Shown here: positions 26,428 through 35,661 of the stretch, piece by piece
Layout: every line of letters begins with the position of its first letter
Position numbering within the stretch: position 1 is the stretch's first letter
The notes under the pieces: model-generated
What the model saw: the letters and a program-made list of their open reading frames with translations, nothing else
Databases searched by the model: none
What the model was told of the DNA's origin: nothing
NCBI GenBank assembly: GCA_025360815.1
Contig: JANYBL010000035.1
Coordinates: forward strand, 1 to 64,000
Reading direction: 5' to 3'
Length of the DNA stretch: 64,000 nt
From: Burkholderiales bacterium
GTDB taxonomy: Bacteria; Pseudomonadota; Gammaproteobacteria; Burkholderiales; Usitatibacteraceae
Position numbers and translations under genes: made by a program

Positions 26428-26624
26428 GAATCTATTAAATTTCAAAGAGTGCGGAGTTGGCCGGTAGCGATCAGCGGTTTGCATTTGGCGGTTAGAACCG
26501 TGAAGCGACAGCCACACGCTACAATAGCGGCTTATTTGTCGCGTAGGCTTGCCCGTTCCAGCCTGAGTTTGACAGCGTGCGCCGCGATAAATTCGCCCGT
26601 TATTTTGTTTAGGATTTTTTGGAA

Positions 26625-26813
26625 ATGAAAATTGTAATTGCGGTATTACTACTGTTGGTGGTGGTGAGTTTGTTCACCAGCTTGTACTTTATGTATAAAG
26701 ATAAAGGCAATTCCAAACGGGTTGTGAACGCACTCACGATTCGGGTTGGGCTATCGATTACGATCATCGTGATTCTGATTGGCAGCTATTTTCTGGGTTT
26801 GATTCCGCGTTAA
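26625..26813 (+). CDS. Twin-transmembrane protein, DUF2909 type
   Basis: 62 residues of two hydrophobic helices (IVIAVLLLLVVVSLFTSLYFMY and LSITIIVILIGSYFLGLI) joined by a basic loop DKGNSKRVVNALTIRVG. This matches the small DUF2909 family that recurs beside betaproteobacterial cox genes. Role unknown. It lies opposite to its neighbours, between surf1 and coxC, and ends at the strong bidirectional terminator. ATG 26625 is preferred over TTG 26619. Confidence 0.8.
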   Translation: MKIVIAVLLLLVVVSLFTSLYFMYKDKGNSKRVVNALTIRVGLSITIIVILIGSYFLGLIPR

Positions 26814-26894
26814 TACCTATAGTCGGCGTCGCGTGTTCGGCAGACCGTTCATTTGTTTCGCTGTTTTATGCCTGCCCCACTCACGAATCCCGCT

Positions 26895-26932
26895 CGAAGA
26901 AAGGGCCGCACCTGCGTGCGGCCCTTTCTTCG
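26895..26932. terminator. Strong bidirectional terminator between DUF2909 gene and coxC
   Basis: A perfect 16-bp inverted repeat, CGAAGAAAGGGCCGCA/TGCGGCCCTTTCTTCG, with a 6-base loop. The stem includes A-rich and T-rich outer parts, so it can terminate transcripts from both sides. The flanking genes are convergent (DUF2909 rightward, coxC leftward), which fits exactly. Confidence 0.88.
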
Positions 26933-26960
26933 GTCACTACTCAGCAAGCGGTTCTGGGAA

Positions 26961-27827
26961 TTACACGAAGACGTAAACGAACAAAAACAAGCCTAGCCAC
27001 ACCACGTCCACAAAGTGCCAATACCACGCGACGGCCTCAAATCCAAAATGGCTGTCGGGTTTGAAATGGCCTTTAATACAACGAAACAAGATTACCGTCA
27101 GCATGATCGCGCCGAGGGTAACGTGAAAGCCGTGAAAACCCGTCAACATAAAGAAGGTTGAGCCAAAAATGCCAGACGTGAGCTTGAGGTTCAATTCGCT
27201 GTAAGCATGGGCGTATTCAAAGATTTGGAAACCCAAAAACGTGAAGCCGAGGGCAACTGTTGCAAACAGGCCGGCGATCACTTGGCTGCGGTGGCCAGCC
27301 TTGAGAGCGTGGTGCGCCCAAGTTAGCGTCACGCCTGAAGACAACAACAAAATGGTATTGAGTAGTGGTACGCCCCAAGGGCCCATGGCAACAAAATCGT
27401 TTACAGGGTTCTTCTCGAGATACGGCCCAACCGTTGGCCAAACAGCGCTATAGCCTTCCCAAAGCAGGGCGTTTTCTTGATCGGCTAGCCAAGGCACTGA
27501 AAACACGCGCGCGTAGTACAATGCGCCAAAAAAAGCGGCAAAAAACATGACTTCCGAAAAAATAAACCAGCTCATGCTCCAACGGAACGAAGTGTCAACT
27601 TGCTCGTTGTACATGCCGGATTCGCTTTCACCGATCACTTGTCCAAACCAACCGAATAACATGTAAACCAGAATTGCGAAGCCGATCGCCATCGATGTCC
27701 ATCCATAGGGCTGAATATGATTCATCACCATCGCGCCGCCCGAGGCAAAAAACAATAATGCAACCGAGCCGACGAGCGGCCATTTTGAAGGGGGGGCAAA
27801 ATAATATCCGCCGGTTACTGCAGTCAT
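26961..27827 (-). CDS. coxC: Cytochrome c oxidase subunit III
   Basis: 288 residues, seven-helix subunit III pattern: YYFAPPSKWPLVGSVALL, DTSFRWSMSWFIFSEVMFFAAFFGALYYAR (the Glu of FSEVMFF), SGVTLTWAHHAL, TGFHGFHVTLGAIML, and AVAWYWHFVDVVWLGLFLFVYVF. It stabilises the oxidase and its proton uptake. A clear AGGAG precedes the start. Last gene of the leftward cox operon, 54 bases after the DUF2970 stop. Confidence 0.97.
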   Translation of the reverse strand: MTAVTGGYYFAPPSKWPLVGSVALLFFASGGAMVMNHIQPYGWTSMAIGFAILVYMLFGWFGQVIGESESGMYNEQVDTSFRWSMSWFIFSEVMFFAAFFGALYYARVFSVPWLADQENALLWEGYSAVWPTVGPYLEKNPVNDFVAMGPWGVPLLNTILLLSSGVTLTWAHHALKAGHRSQVIAGLFATVALGFTFLGFQIFEYAHAYSELNLKLTSGIFGSTFFMLTGFHGFHVTLGAIMLTVILFRCIKGHFKPDSHFGFEAVAWYWHFVDVVWLGLFLFVYVFV

Positions 27828-27881
27828 GGAGTTACTCCTAATAGTTGCTTTGTTATCGTCGAGACAACCGATGTCAAACCA

Positions 27882-28058
27882 TTATTTTGCGGTTAAAAAC
27901 CGCACCAAAAAAACCAAGCTCAACACAAATACCAATACACAAACCAACCCCGCGGCCGCAATTTGCCAGAGCTTTAATTTTGCGCGATCCTCGTCGTAAC
28001 CTCTACTGCTGCGAATCCCAAAAAACGACCACAATACCGCTTTAAGCGCATCAAACAT
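27882..28058 (-). CDS. Small membrane protein, DUF2970 type
   Basis: Below the ORF-track cutoff. Translated by hand it is 58 residues: MFDALKAVLWSFFGIRSSRGYDED... then KLKLWQIAAAGLVCVLVFVLSLVFLVRFL. It has the FxAxxxVLWSFFGIRxxxGYxxD opening typical of DUF2970 and one transmembrane helix. Its ATG overlaps the ctaG stop by one base (TAATG), indicating translational coupling, so it is almost certainly expressed with the oxidase. Function unknown, possibly oxidase assembly. Confidence 0.88.
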   Translation of the reverse strand: MFDALKAVLWSFFGIRSSRGYDEDRAKLKLWQIAAAGLVCVLVFVLSLVFLVRFLTAK

Positions 28059-28696
28059 TATGGCGCTTTCTTCAGATTGCCCGCGCTTAAGTTGGTTGCA
28101 GCTTCGCTGTCATTCACTCTAAAAAATGTGTACGACAACGCAATAGCACCGATATCTTTCGGGATATTCGCGGCCACATAAAATGTTACCGGCATATCTC
28201 GCGTTTCCCCGGCTTGGAGCGTCTGATTACTGAAACAAAAACATTCGATCTTATTGAAATACAAACCACCTTCAATGGGCGCAAAGCTCGGAACGGCTCG
28301 ACCTGTTGTGGCATACGGCAAAGTGTTGGTCACCCGATAATTAATGGTCATTTTTGCACCGGGATTGACATCCACATGCTTTTCAACGGGTACAAAATTC
28401 CATGCAAAATTTGTATTTAAATTAGCAACAAAATCAATGGCTATTAAACGCGATGTATCAACCTGCGTATTTTCAGCCATTGCCCTTGTTGCGGTTATGC
28501 CCAGCACTTTACAAATTTGCTTGTATAGCGGCACCATCGATGCACAAAAAAATAACATCACGGGCACGATCAACAAAAGCTTGTAAAGCATGATTCGGTT
28601 ATTGCGCTCGACCTCGGTACGATCTACCGCCTGAACCAAAGCGCCTGCCATCCCATTCGAATCCAAACTTGCCCCATTGTTTGTACTCATGCTCAT
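28058..28696 (-). CDS. ctaG: Cytochrome c oxidase assembly protein CtaG (COX11)
   Basis: About 212 residues from ATG 28696, which overlaps the stop of the small upstream gene (ATGA). One transmembrane helix (LYKLLLIVPVMLFFCASMVPLYKQICKVLGI) leads to a periplasmic copper-binding domain with the family motif KIECFCFSNQTL (CxC) and DMPVTFYVAANIPKDIGAIALSYTFF. It inserts copper at the CuB site of subunit I. The ORF track's start at 28750 lies inside the upstream small gene and is rejected. Confidence 0.95.
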   Translation of the reverse strand: MSMSTNNGASLDSNGMAGALVQAVDRTEVERNNRIMLYKLLLIVPVMLFFCASMVPLYKQICKVLGITATRAMAENTQVDTSRLIAIDFVANLNTNFAWNFVPVEKHVDVNPGAKMTINYRVTNTLPYATTGRAVPSFAPIEGGLYFNKIECFCFSNQTLQAGETRDMPVTFYVAANIPKDIGAIALSYTFFRVNDSEAATNLSAGNLKKAP

Positions 28697-28833
28697 TTGG
28701 AGAATCCCGCAAAATTGAACAAAGTATAAACAAACACGGCAATAACCCACGTAAGCAGAATTGCGAGCGTAATGTATTTGCCACGCGGGTTCGGCTTGTT
28801 TTGTTGTTGGTTGCTTGGTTGTTCCGGATGCAT
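28693..28833 (-). CDS. Small single-helix membrane protein between coxA and ctaG
   Basis: Not in the ORF track. Hand translation gives 46 residues: a polar start MHPEQPSNQQQNKPNPRGKY, then one helix ITLAILLTWVIAVFVYTLFNF and a short tail ending in GFSK. The stop overlaps the ctaG start by four bases, and the start lies 36 bases after the coxA stop. Short single-helix proteins are known at this position in related oxidase operons (called cytochrome oxidase small assembly protein). I assign only that it is likely real and co-expressed. Confidence 0.78.
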   Translation of the reverse strand: MHPEQPSNQQQNKPNPRGKYITLAILLTWVIAVFVYTLFNFAGFSK

Positions 28834-28868
28834 TGGGACGCTAACTGAGTCGCTTTATTAACTTAAAA

Positions 28869-30488
28869 TTACTTAACAATGGGGGCAGTTTCAAAGGTGT
28901 GATACGGCACCGGGGACGGCAAATGTGTCCACTCCAACGACTCCGCACCTTCCCACTGCTTTGCTTCAGCTTTCGCGCCGGAGCGAATACAGCTCACCAC
29001 ATTCCATACGAACAGCAGCTGGCTAAAACCCAGAATGAACGCGCCGATACTCGAGACCATATTCCACTCGGCAAATTGCAGCGCATAGTCCGGAATACGG
29101 CGCGGCATCCCGGCAAGTCCCAAGAAGTGCTGCGGAAAAAAGGTGATGTTGAATGAAATGGCGGACAACCAGAAATGCCATTTACCAAGTGTTTCGTTGT
29201 ACATGCGGCCGGTAAACTTCGGCAACCAAAAATACACGCCTGCCATCAAACCCCAAATCGCACCGGGAAACAACACGTAATGGAAATGCGCCACCACGTA
29301 ATAGGTGTTGTGAAGCGTGATATCGACTGGAACGACTGCCAGCACAAGGCCTGAGAAGCCGCCTAAGGTAAACATACAGAGGAAGCCAATACAGAACAAC
29401 ATCGGTGTTTCAAAGCTAAGAGAGCCGCGCCACATGGTGGCGATCCAGTTGAAAATTTTCACTCCAGTCGGCACGGCGATGAGCATCGTTGCGTACATAA
29501 AGAATAACTGTCCCTGCGCAGGCATGCCCACCGTAAACATGTGGTGCCCCCATACGATAAACGACAACAAGGCGATTGAGGCGGTTGCATAAACCATTGA
29601 GGCATAACCAAACAGTGGCTTACGCGAAAAGGTCGGGATGATCTGCGAAACAATGCCGAAGGCGGGCAGGATCAAGATATAAACCTCGGGATGGCCGAAG
29701 AACCAGAAAATATGCATAAACATTGTTGGGTCACCACCACCCGCAGCGTTAAAAAACGAGGTGCCGAAATGCCTATCTGTCAGCAACATCGTGATCGCAC
29801 CTGCCAATACAGGCATCACAGCGATCATCAAATAAGCCGTGATGAGCCACGTCCAGCAGAACATGGGCATCTTCATCAGGGTCATACCGGGTGCGCGCAG
29901 GTTCAGCAGTGTCGTGATGATGTTGATCGAACCCATGATTGAGGATGCACCCAAAATATGAATCGCCAGAATCGTCATGTCCACACCCAAGCCACCTTGG
30001 ATGGAGAGCGGGGGGTACAGCGTCCAGCCCGAGCCCGCAGCGCCTCCAGGCACCGCAAAAGAGGCAAACAACAAGATGGCGGCAGGTATCATCAACCAGA
30101 ACGACCAGTTGTTCATCCGCGGGAAAGCCATATCGGCAGCACCAATTTGCATCGGGATCAGCCAGTTGGCGAAGCCGGTGAAGGCTGGCATCACTGCACC
30201 AAAAATCATAATGAGCGCGTGGACAGTTGTGAGCGAATTAAAGACTTCAGGCTGAACAATTTGTAAACCCGGCTGAAACAGTTCGGCGCGAATCAACAGC
30301 GCCATGCCGCCACCGACGAAGAACATGAATAGCGAAAACCAAAGGTACATGGAGCCGATATCTTTGTGGTTGGTCGTCGTGAAAATACGCGTCCAGCTAC
30401 CGGGGCCATGATCGTGGGCATCGGCGTGTGCTTCGTTGTGGGTGTCGTGGTGGGAAGTTGCGTCGTCGAGTGTCGTTGTGCTTGCCAT
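28869..30488 (-). CDS. coxA: Cytochrome c oxidase subunit I
   Basis: About 539 residues from ATG 30488, preceded by AGGAG; the ORF track's 30527 start is longer. A His/Asp-rich N-terminus (HHDTHNEAHADAHDHG) is followed by the 12-helix core: TTVHALIMIFGAVMP (low-spin heme ligand), FWFFGHPEVYILILPAFG (CuB His and the cross-linked Tyr), WGHHMFTVGM (two CuB histidines), and VVAHFHYVL (heme ligands). The proton-channel Glu of GHPEVY is present. This is the catalytic subunit carrying heme a, heme a3 and CuB. Confidence 0.97.
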   Translation of the reverse strand: MASTTTLDDATSHHDTHNEAHADAHDHGPGSWTRIFTTTNHKDIGSMYLWFSLFMFFVGGGMALLIRAELFQPGLQIVQPEVFNSLTTVHALIMIFGAVMPAFTGFANWLIPMQIGAADMAFPRMNNWSFWLMIPAAILLFASFAVPGGAAGSGWTLYPPLSIQGGLGVDMTILAIHILGASSIMGSINIITTLLNLRAPGMTLMKMPMFCWTWLITAYLMIAVMPVLAGAITMLLTDRHFGTSFFNAAGGGDPTMFMHIFWFFGHPEVYILILPAFGIVSQIIPTFSRKPLFGYASMVYATASIALLSFIVWGHHMFTVGMPAQGQLFFMYATMLIAVPTGVKIFNWIATMWRGSLSFETPMLFCIGFLCMFTLGGFSGLVLAVVPVDITLHNTYYVVAHFHYVLFPGAIWGLMAGVYFWLPKFTGRMYNETLGKWHFWLSAISFNITFFPQHFLGLAGMPRRIPDYALQFAEWNMVSSIGAFILGFSQLLFVWNVVSCIRSGAKAEAKQWEGAESLEWTHLPSPVPYHTFETAPIVK

Positions 30489-30610
30489 GTAGATCTCCTG
30501 AGTACAGCTTTCTGACTTTGCCAACACGCCGAACCATATCGAGGTGTTGCTTTAAATCAACTTAACTTATCTTAATTTTAAAATATGCAACGGAGAAAAC
30601 TCAAACAGCG

Positions 30611-31840
30611 TTATGATTTTCTCAGTGCTTTAATATCACTGGGCTGCACAATCTTGCCGGTATTGTTTTCCCATGAGTTTCGGGTGTAGCTAATCACCGC
30701 TGCAAGCTCGCTATCGCTCAAACGCGCAAATGAAACCATTGCCGTGCCGGGCCGGCCATTGAGCAGTACGCCAATTTGACCATCAGCTGCGCCCTGAACG
30801 ACTTTGGAGCCGCTCAGCGGCGGAAACGCCGGCGGCATGCCCTTACCGGTCGCTTGGTGACAGGCAACGCAGTTTGCCGCATATATCTTGCCGCCGATTT
30901 GTTTCGCTTCTGCCATAGTAAATTTTTTGTTTGAATCTTCGGTCACTGCGGCTAGTGCGGCTGTTACAGCGGCAGTAGCGGGTGTCGTTCCGAATTTGAC
31001 TTTTGAGTCTTCAATCCATTTGGCGTAGTCGGATTCGGATTTAACGATCACGGTAATCGGCATGTAGCCGTGCAACTTGCCGCAAATTTGGCTACATTGC
31101 CCTTTAAACGTGCCAACTTCGCTTGCTTTGAACCAAACGTCTTTAATGAAGCCAGGGATCCCATATTGGTTTACGCCCAATTGCGGCACGTACCAGCCGT
31201 GTATCACGTCGTTTGAAGTAATGAGCAGGCGTACACGTTTGCCCACTGGAACGACCAGAGGATTGTCAACTTCAAGCAAGTAATCTTTGCCCTTTGGCTC
31301 TGTTGCCTGCGCGCCGGGTTGCCCGATTTGCGCCCATGGTGTGGCCAAATTGGAATAATAGCCAATATCTTCCGCGCTGTAATCGTAACGCCATCCCCAC
31401 TGATAGCCAGTGACTTTAACGGTCATGTCGGGGTTAGTTGTATCTTTCATGTCGAGGACTGTTTTGGTGGCGGGAATCGCCATCGCGATCAAAATAATAA
31501 ATGGAATAATGGTCCAAATAATTTCAATCAGCGTGCTTTCATGGAAATTGACATCAGGTTTTGCGCCTTTCGATTTTCTGAATTTAAAAATCGAATAAAA
31601 CATCATTGAGAACACAACGACAAAAATGACCGCACAGACGATCAAAATATACATGTGCAAGCCGTAGATTTGCTGCGAAATAGGCGTTGCAGGCTGGGGG
31701 ATATTGAAATCGTATCCGGCCCAAGCGCGGCCCGTTAAGCACGCGCCCAAAACACCGATTAATGCATAGACAGCGCTAATCGCTGGTTTTAGCTTACGAA
31801 GTTGGAAGAAAGTTGCCACGGATAAAATCATTGTTTGCAT
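30611..31840 (-). CDS. coxB: Cytochrome c oxidase subunit II with fused cytochrome c domain
   Basis: 409 residues. A signal peptide and two transmembrane helices are followed by the cupredoxin domain with the CuA motif GQCSQICGKLHGYMPI. A linker then leads to a C-terminal class I cytochrome c: CVACHQATGKGMPPAFPPLSGS (CxxCH). The fusion makes this a caa3-type oxidase, which accepts electrons through its own heme c. First gene of the leftward cox operon; the 220 bases upstream should hold its promoter, though I could not fix a -35/-10 pair. Confidence 0.96.
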   Translation of the reverse strand: MQTMILSVATFFQLRKLKPAISAVYALIGVLGACLTGRAWAGYDFNIPQPATPISQQIYGLHMYILIVCAVIFVVVFSMMFYSIFKFRKSKGAKPDVNFHESTLIEIIWTIIPFIILIAMAIPATKTVLDMKDTTNPDMTVKVTGYQWGWRYDYSAEDIGYYSNLATPWAQIGQPGAQATEPKGKDYLLEVDNPLVVPVGKRVRLLITSNDVIHGWYVPQLGVNQYGIPGFIKDVWFKASEVGTFKGQCSQICGKLHGYMPITVIVKSESDYAKWIEDSKVKFGTTPATAAVTAALAAVTEDSNKKFTMAEAKQIGGKIYAANCVACHQATGKGMPPAFPPLSGSKVVQGAADGQIGVLLNGRPGTAMVSFARLSDSELAAVISYTRNSWENNTGKIVQPSDIKALRKS

Positions 31841-32063
31841 TCTGGATTACCTGCCCTGTTTTAAACCACATTTCGGCCCTATCGTTGCGCGATGCGATGA
31901 CCGCATGACTGCGCTGCTCGTGCCGATCATATTGGGTGCTGTTGAAGACTTTTCACCCTCATTTTACCTGTTTGTGCATACGTTGCGCTCAAGTAACTTG
32001 AACAACGCTTGAAAGTAATTATTTTGTTATTTCAATAACCGCTTACTTCTATATGCCTGTTGC

Positions 32064-32537
32064 TTATATTCGGCTAAATAGTGCCTGCAATTGTTTTGTC
32101 AATTGCTTTTGTTCCTCAGTCGCAAAGTGCTTGCCGACAATAACCGTCCTACCTGCATACCGGAGCTGCAGTTGCAAGCGACCAACAACATTGACCGCTT
32201 CAAATGTTGCCCAGTGCTTGTTTCCTTCCAGCACCGTGTTGCCGCCCGCACACCGCTGCTCCCACTTGAAATTTGTTTCGCCGACGGTAAGCATTTCGTA
32301 ATCGTCATCATGTTGAGCAATGACGCGGAATGCATAGCAAACCAGCGCAATTTCAAGTCCTGCAAACGGCAAAATAAGCCACGCGCCCATTGCGAAGGCG
32401 GCAACTGCCACCAGCAGTGTTGTCGTCGCCATTAAGGCGAGCCACAGTGATCTGCCTGCAGATGTTAACGAACGATTCGGCTTTGCAAACAGAGTAAAAG
32501 TGTCTGCTGCCGAATCATTCTGTTCGCTGATTACCAT
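32064..32537 (-). CDS. DUF2244 integral membrane protein
   Basis: 157 residues: a short polar start, two close transmembrane helices (LWLALMATTTLLVAVAAFAMGAWLILPFAGLEIALVCYAF), then a cytoplasmic domain beginning HDDDYEMLTVGETNFKWEQRCAG. This order is characteristic of DUF2244, a family often next to cytochrome oxidase genes. No function is established. It lies upstream of coxB on the same strand, 223 bases away, so it may have its own promoter. Confidence 0.82.
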   Translation of the reverse strand: MVISEQNDSAADTFTLFAKPNRSLTSAGRSLWLALMATTTLLVAVAAFAMGAWLILPFAGLEIALVCYAFRVIAQHDDDYEMLTVGETNFKWEQRCAGGNTVLEGNKHWATFEAVNVVGRLQLQLRYAGRTVIVGKHFATEEQKQLTKQLQALFSRI

Positions 32538-32845
32538 GTTAACGATGCCGATTGGACATTACCTTGGTGAATATTAAATGCTCGGCAGATGTCGCATTAA
32601 TCACGTCTGGACATCGGAGCGGTGTACAAAACACGCGATAGATCCAGCGCTGACCCAACAATCTCAACTACAACCTAAATTTTATCGCAGCAAGGCACGG
32701 CGTGGCAAGAAAACCTTATCGACAACGCGAGGTTCAGAGGAAACATGCTCTAAAAATTGACCTACGTCGGTTTAAGATGGGGTTTGCACCTCAAATTAGG
32801 GCTGCCCCTTAGCGGACGACGAACATCAGTCTCTCGACGACTTCT
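32538..32845. other. Gap with no recognised gene
   Basis: A 60-residue plus-strand ORF (32578-32760) is present but has no family resemblance, no ribosome binding site and a composition biased to Lys/Arg/Ser/Thr typical of chance frames. I see no tRNA, clear terminator or repeats. It separates the oxidase block from the yacG-pilB block and probably contains the promoter of the DUF2244 gene. Confidence 0.5.
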
Positions 32846-33085
32846 TTAATGCTGGTTAGGGCTTGGTGTGCCGCCCACCACACGTTGCTCGTTGTCGTCG
32901 AGCAAAGGCTGCTCGAGCGCGTCGTCGCCCTCAATGGCTTTGCCGACAATACTGTAGGCATCTGAAGCCCATGCGCCCAAATCGATCATTTTGCAGCGTT
33001 CGCTGCAAAAAGGGCGCCATTTGTTGGCGGTAGTGTAGCCACTAAGGGTGTGGCATTGAGGGCAACGTACTTGAAGAGATGACAT
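32846..33085 (-). CDS. yacG: DNA gyrase inhibitor YacG (zinc finger)
   Basis: 79 residues with a four-cysteine zinc site: [12 protein letters not shown] and [20 protein letters not shown]. This is the YacG signature; YacG binds GyrB and inhibits supercoiling. The acidic C-terminal tail is longer than the core. It is the last gene of the leftward pilB-pilC-pilD-coaE-zapD-yacG string, a standard arrangement in betaproteobacteria. Confidence 0.93.
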   Translation of the reverse strand: MSSLQVRCPQCHTLSGYTTANKWRPFCSERCKMIDLGAWASDAYSIVGKAIEGDDALEQPLLDDNEQRVVGGTPSPNQH

Positions 33086-33120
33086 AAAGTGAACAAGAAT
33101 TGGGGGAGAAACGATAGAAA

Positions 33121-33876
33121 TTAGAGATTGCAGTAGGTGAGGTCGAATTCAACATCTTGTTCATAAAGCTTGGTGCGCTGCACACTGCCGGGCAAAATAA
33201 AACGAATATTGAGTGCATATTTGTTTGCGCTGATCTCAGGAACGCAAGGCGTGTCGCGCAAAATAGTCAGCCTGAGCATGTGTGCCGAACGCTCCATTGG
33301 CATCTGCTGAAAAATGCCGGCGTATGCAATTAGAGGCATTGATTTGCCGCTCTCGCGCAGTACTCGCAGCACAATCCTGAGTGCTGACGCGATACCATTT
33401 AACGGCTTAAGCCATGTTTCCAAATCGGCCCGCCGGCTTGCTTCATCGCGATGTAGCCAGTGATGGTACGAAGGCAAATCAAATTCGCAAACGCCGCCGG
33501 GAATGCCGGCCCGCTGCTTGATCGTCATAAGCCATTCGTTTTCGCGCAAATGCTGGCCGGTTTTGCCGGAGGCTTGTAACAGATCGGCAAAGGCAGCTTC
33601 GATTTCAGCAACGACGGCATCAAGCTTTTCTTCAGAAATTGCTGGATTGTTGCGCAGTGCTTCTAAAAACAAACGCTGGCGGTCAAGCTCTTGTAACAGG
33701 TCGGATTTCAAATCGCCACGACTCGAAACCTCAAGGATCTCAAAAATGCTGGTCAGCGCCGCTTGGTGATCAAGTGGCGAATGCTGCGCAATAAAGAACG
33801 CGACCCGATCAAAAAGGTCCTCAAGCCGCAGCAGCGTGCGGATGCGTTCATTGAGCGGATATTCGTAAATAATCAA
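33121..33876 (-). CDS. zapD: Cell division protein ZapD
   Basis: 251 residues: [24 protein letters not shown] at the N-terminus is the family hallmark, followed by an alpha-helical domain and a C-terminal beta domain ([21 protein letters not shown]). ZapD cross-links FtsZ protofilaments at midcell. It lies between coaE and yacG with short gaps, as in E. coli. Confidence 0.93.
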   Translation of the reverse strand: MIIYEYPLNERIRTLLRLEDLFDRVAFFIAQHSPLDHQAALTSIFEILEVSSRGDLKSDLLQELDRQRLFLEALRNNPAISEEKLDAVVAEIEAAFADLLQASGKTGQHLRENEWLMTIKQRAGIPGGVCEFDLPSYHHWLHRDEASRRADLETWLKPLNGIASALRIVLRVLRESGKSMPLIAYAGIFQQMPMERSAHMLRLTILRDTPCVPEISANKYALNIRFILPGSVQRTKLYEQDVEFDLTYCNL

Positions 33877-33924
33877 AAAAACGACTCCAAATTAGCCTTG
33901 AATTGTGACGCATTGTCGAATGCT

Positions 33925-34638
33925 TTACAAATAAGCTTCATTTTTGGCGGGCAATTTTATGCTGGCACGGGCCGACGCCGACGCAAGGTACCGCTGGTGC
34001 AATTGGTCAACTGCAGATTCCAAATGCTCGACTGACTTGTAATTTAAAATTACATCATCGGCAAGCTGTAGGCGTACGGCGCGCGGAATTTGCGTGGCAA
34101 TAATCAGGCTCACGTCATCCGACGACATTACGCCGGTGGAGAGGTTATTCATCGAGCGCCCCATTACCCGCGCAATTTGCACCGATTGAGGGCAATCAAT
34201 TGCTACCGTTCTCATCACTATTTGGCGATACGCTAGTGATTCAAACAGTAAAGGCGCTATCAGCAGCAAATAAGGGCACGGAGAAGCAGTGTTGACGCGA
34301 TGAATTTGAATTTGGCGGTCAATTTCGTCGCGAATGGCAGGATGCAAAATCGCTTCTAAACGCAACCTTTCTAGGGGGGCATTGAAAACGCGGTTGCGCA
34401 TTGTGGCGCGATTCAAACTGCCATCAACGCTGATTACAGTGTCGCCAAAAGCGGAACGAATCTGACCGATAGCCACCCCTCCTGACGCGGTAAGGGCATG
34501 TGCAATTACATCGGCATCAATGACGCCAACATTTCTTTGCGCAAAATATTCGGCAACCGTTGATTTGCCGCAACCAATTCCGCCAGTTAATCCAACCACA
34601 AATGGCGTTGCGTGGCTAGAAATTGCTTTGGCATGCAT
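33925..34638 (-). CDS. coaE: Dephospho-CoA kinase CoaE
   Basis: 237 residues. P-loop GLTGGIGCGKSTVAEYF, substrate motif DADVIAHALT, then LEAILHPAIRDEI and LLIAPLLFES, all as expected. It phosphorylates dephospho-CoA at the ribose 3' position, the last step of coenzyme A synthesis. About 20 residues longer at the C-terminus than enterobacterial CoaE (ASASARASIKLPAKNEAYL). It follows pilD by 19 bases. Confidence 0.95.
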   Translation of the reverse strand: MHAKAISSHATPFVVGLTGGIGCGKSTVAEYFAQRNVGVIDADVIAHALTASGGVAIGQIRSAFGDTVISVDGSLNRATMRNRVFNAPLERLRLEAILHPAIRDEIDRQIQIHRVNTASPCPYLLLIAPLLFESLAYRQIVMRTVAIDCPQSVQIARVMGRSMNNLSTGVMSSDDVSLIIATQIPRAVRLQLADDVILNYKSVEHLESAVDQLHQRYLASASARASIKLPAKNEAYL

Positions 34639-34657
34639 TGTTCAGATTGATCAGAGA

Positions 34658-35581
34658 TCACACAATGCCACGGCCAAGGTACCAAGCCGTCAGTGGCTGC
34701 CCCCAAATGAGAGCAATAAACCCTGCAACCGCCAAATAGGGTCCGAAGGGCAATTTGGCACCTTTATCACGGCCCTGGACGATAATGCCGACAATGCCAA
34801 TCACAGTGCCGACTGCGGCAGAAAGCAATATTACCAACGGCAACATTTGCCAGCCAAGCCACGCGCCAATGGCAGCGAGCAGCTTAAAATCGCCATAGCC
34901 CATACCATCTTTGCCAGTCATGAGCTTAAAGCCCCAGAAGACTAACCACAAGATAAGATACCCGGCCACGCAACCAACGACAGCTTCCGATAAAGGGACA
35001 ATTGCGCTGCCAATATTAATGACCAATCCCATCCACATGAGCGGCAACGTGATGTCATCCGGCAGCAAGGTTGTGTCGGCATCAATGAAGGTAAGCGCAA
35101 TCAAAGCCCAAACAAAAACAATGGCAAACAAAGCAAGCCACGTAACGCCAAAATGCCAAGCCATAAACCCCGTCAGCGTGCCTGTCAATACTTCGACCAG
35201 CGGGTAGCGAATACTAATAGCGGTGCCACAGCCAGAACATTTCCCGCGTAAAAACGCATAACTCAAGATTGGAATGTTCTCCATCGCGGTAATCTTATGG
35301 CCGCAGGCGGGGCAGCTGGAACGTGGTACGACCAGATTGTATTTAGGTTTTGGCGTCAGTCTCTGGCCAACAATCTGCGTGTCTTGCGTCGCGCTTTTTT
35401 CAACCTCTCCGACTTGATCAGGGTATAAAAATTCGGTGCACTGCTCCCGCCATTCCGACTCCATCATCTTCGGCAGTCGATGAATGACGACGTTGAGAAA
35501 GCTGCCTACCATGAGCCCAAAAACGATTGCCGTACCGATGTAAAACCAAGGAAAAGCGCGGAAGGTGTCAAATAAGTCCAT
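34658..35581 (-). CDS. pilD: Prepilin peptidase / N-methyltransferase PilD
   Basis: 307 residues of an A24 aspartic peptidase. The N-terminal helix is followed by GSFLNVVIHRLP and a four-cysteine zinc site (SCPACGHK...GKCSGCG). The catalytic aspartates lie in FIDADTTLLPD and GYGDFKLLAAIGAW. It cleaves and N-methylates type IV pilins and, by inference, the Gsp pseudopilins encoded at 1.5-12.9 kb. Its short gaps to coaE and pilC suggest one operon. Confidence 0.96.
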   Translation of the reverse strand: MDLFDTFRAFPWFYIGTAIVFGLMVGSFLNVVIHRLPKMMESEWREQCTEFLYPDQVGEVEKSATQDTQIVGQRLTPKPKYNLVVPRSSCPACGHKITAMENIPILSYAFLRGKCSGCGTAISIRYPLVEVLTGTLTGFMAWHFGVTWLALFAIVFVWALIALTFIDADTTLLPDDITLPLMWMGLVINIGSAIVPLSEAVVGCVAGYLILWLVFWGFKLMTGKDGMGYGDFKLLAAIGAWLGWQMLPLVILLSAAVGTVIGIVGIIVQGRDKGAKLPFGPYLAVAGFIALIWGQPLTAWYLGRGIV

Positions 35582-35661
35582 GGATTAGGTTTGCCACGCA
35601 AAGTGTAAAGGCCGCCCCAGCAGTCGATTGCCTGAAAGTATGCAAATATCAGCAGCCCTAA

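Noticed and set aside
32578-32760. 60-residue ORF in the DUF2244-yacG gap
   Set aside because: Lys/Arg/Ser/Thr-biased composition, no start signal and no recognisable domain.
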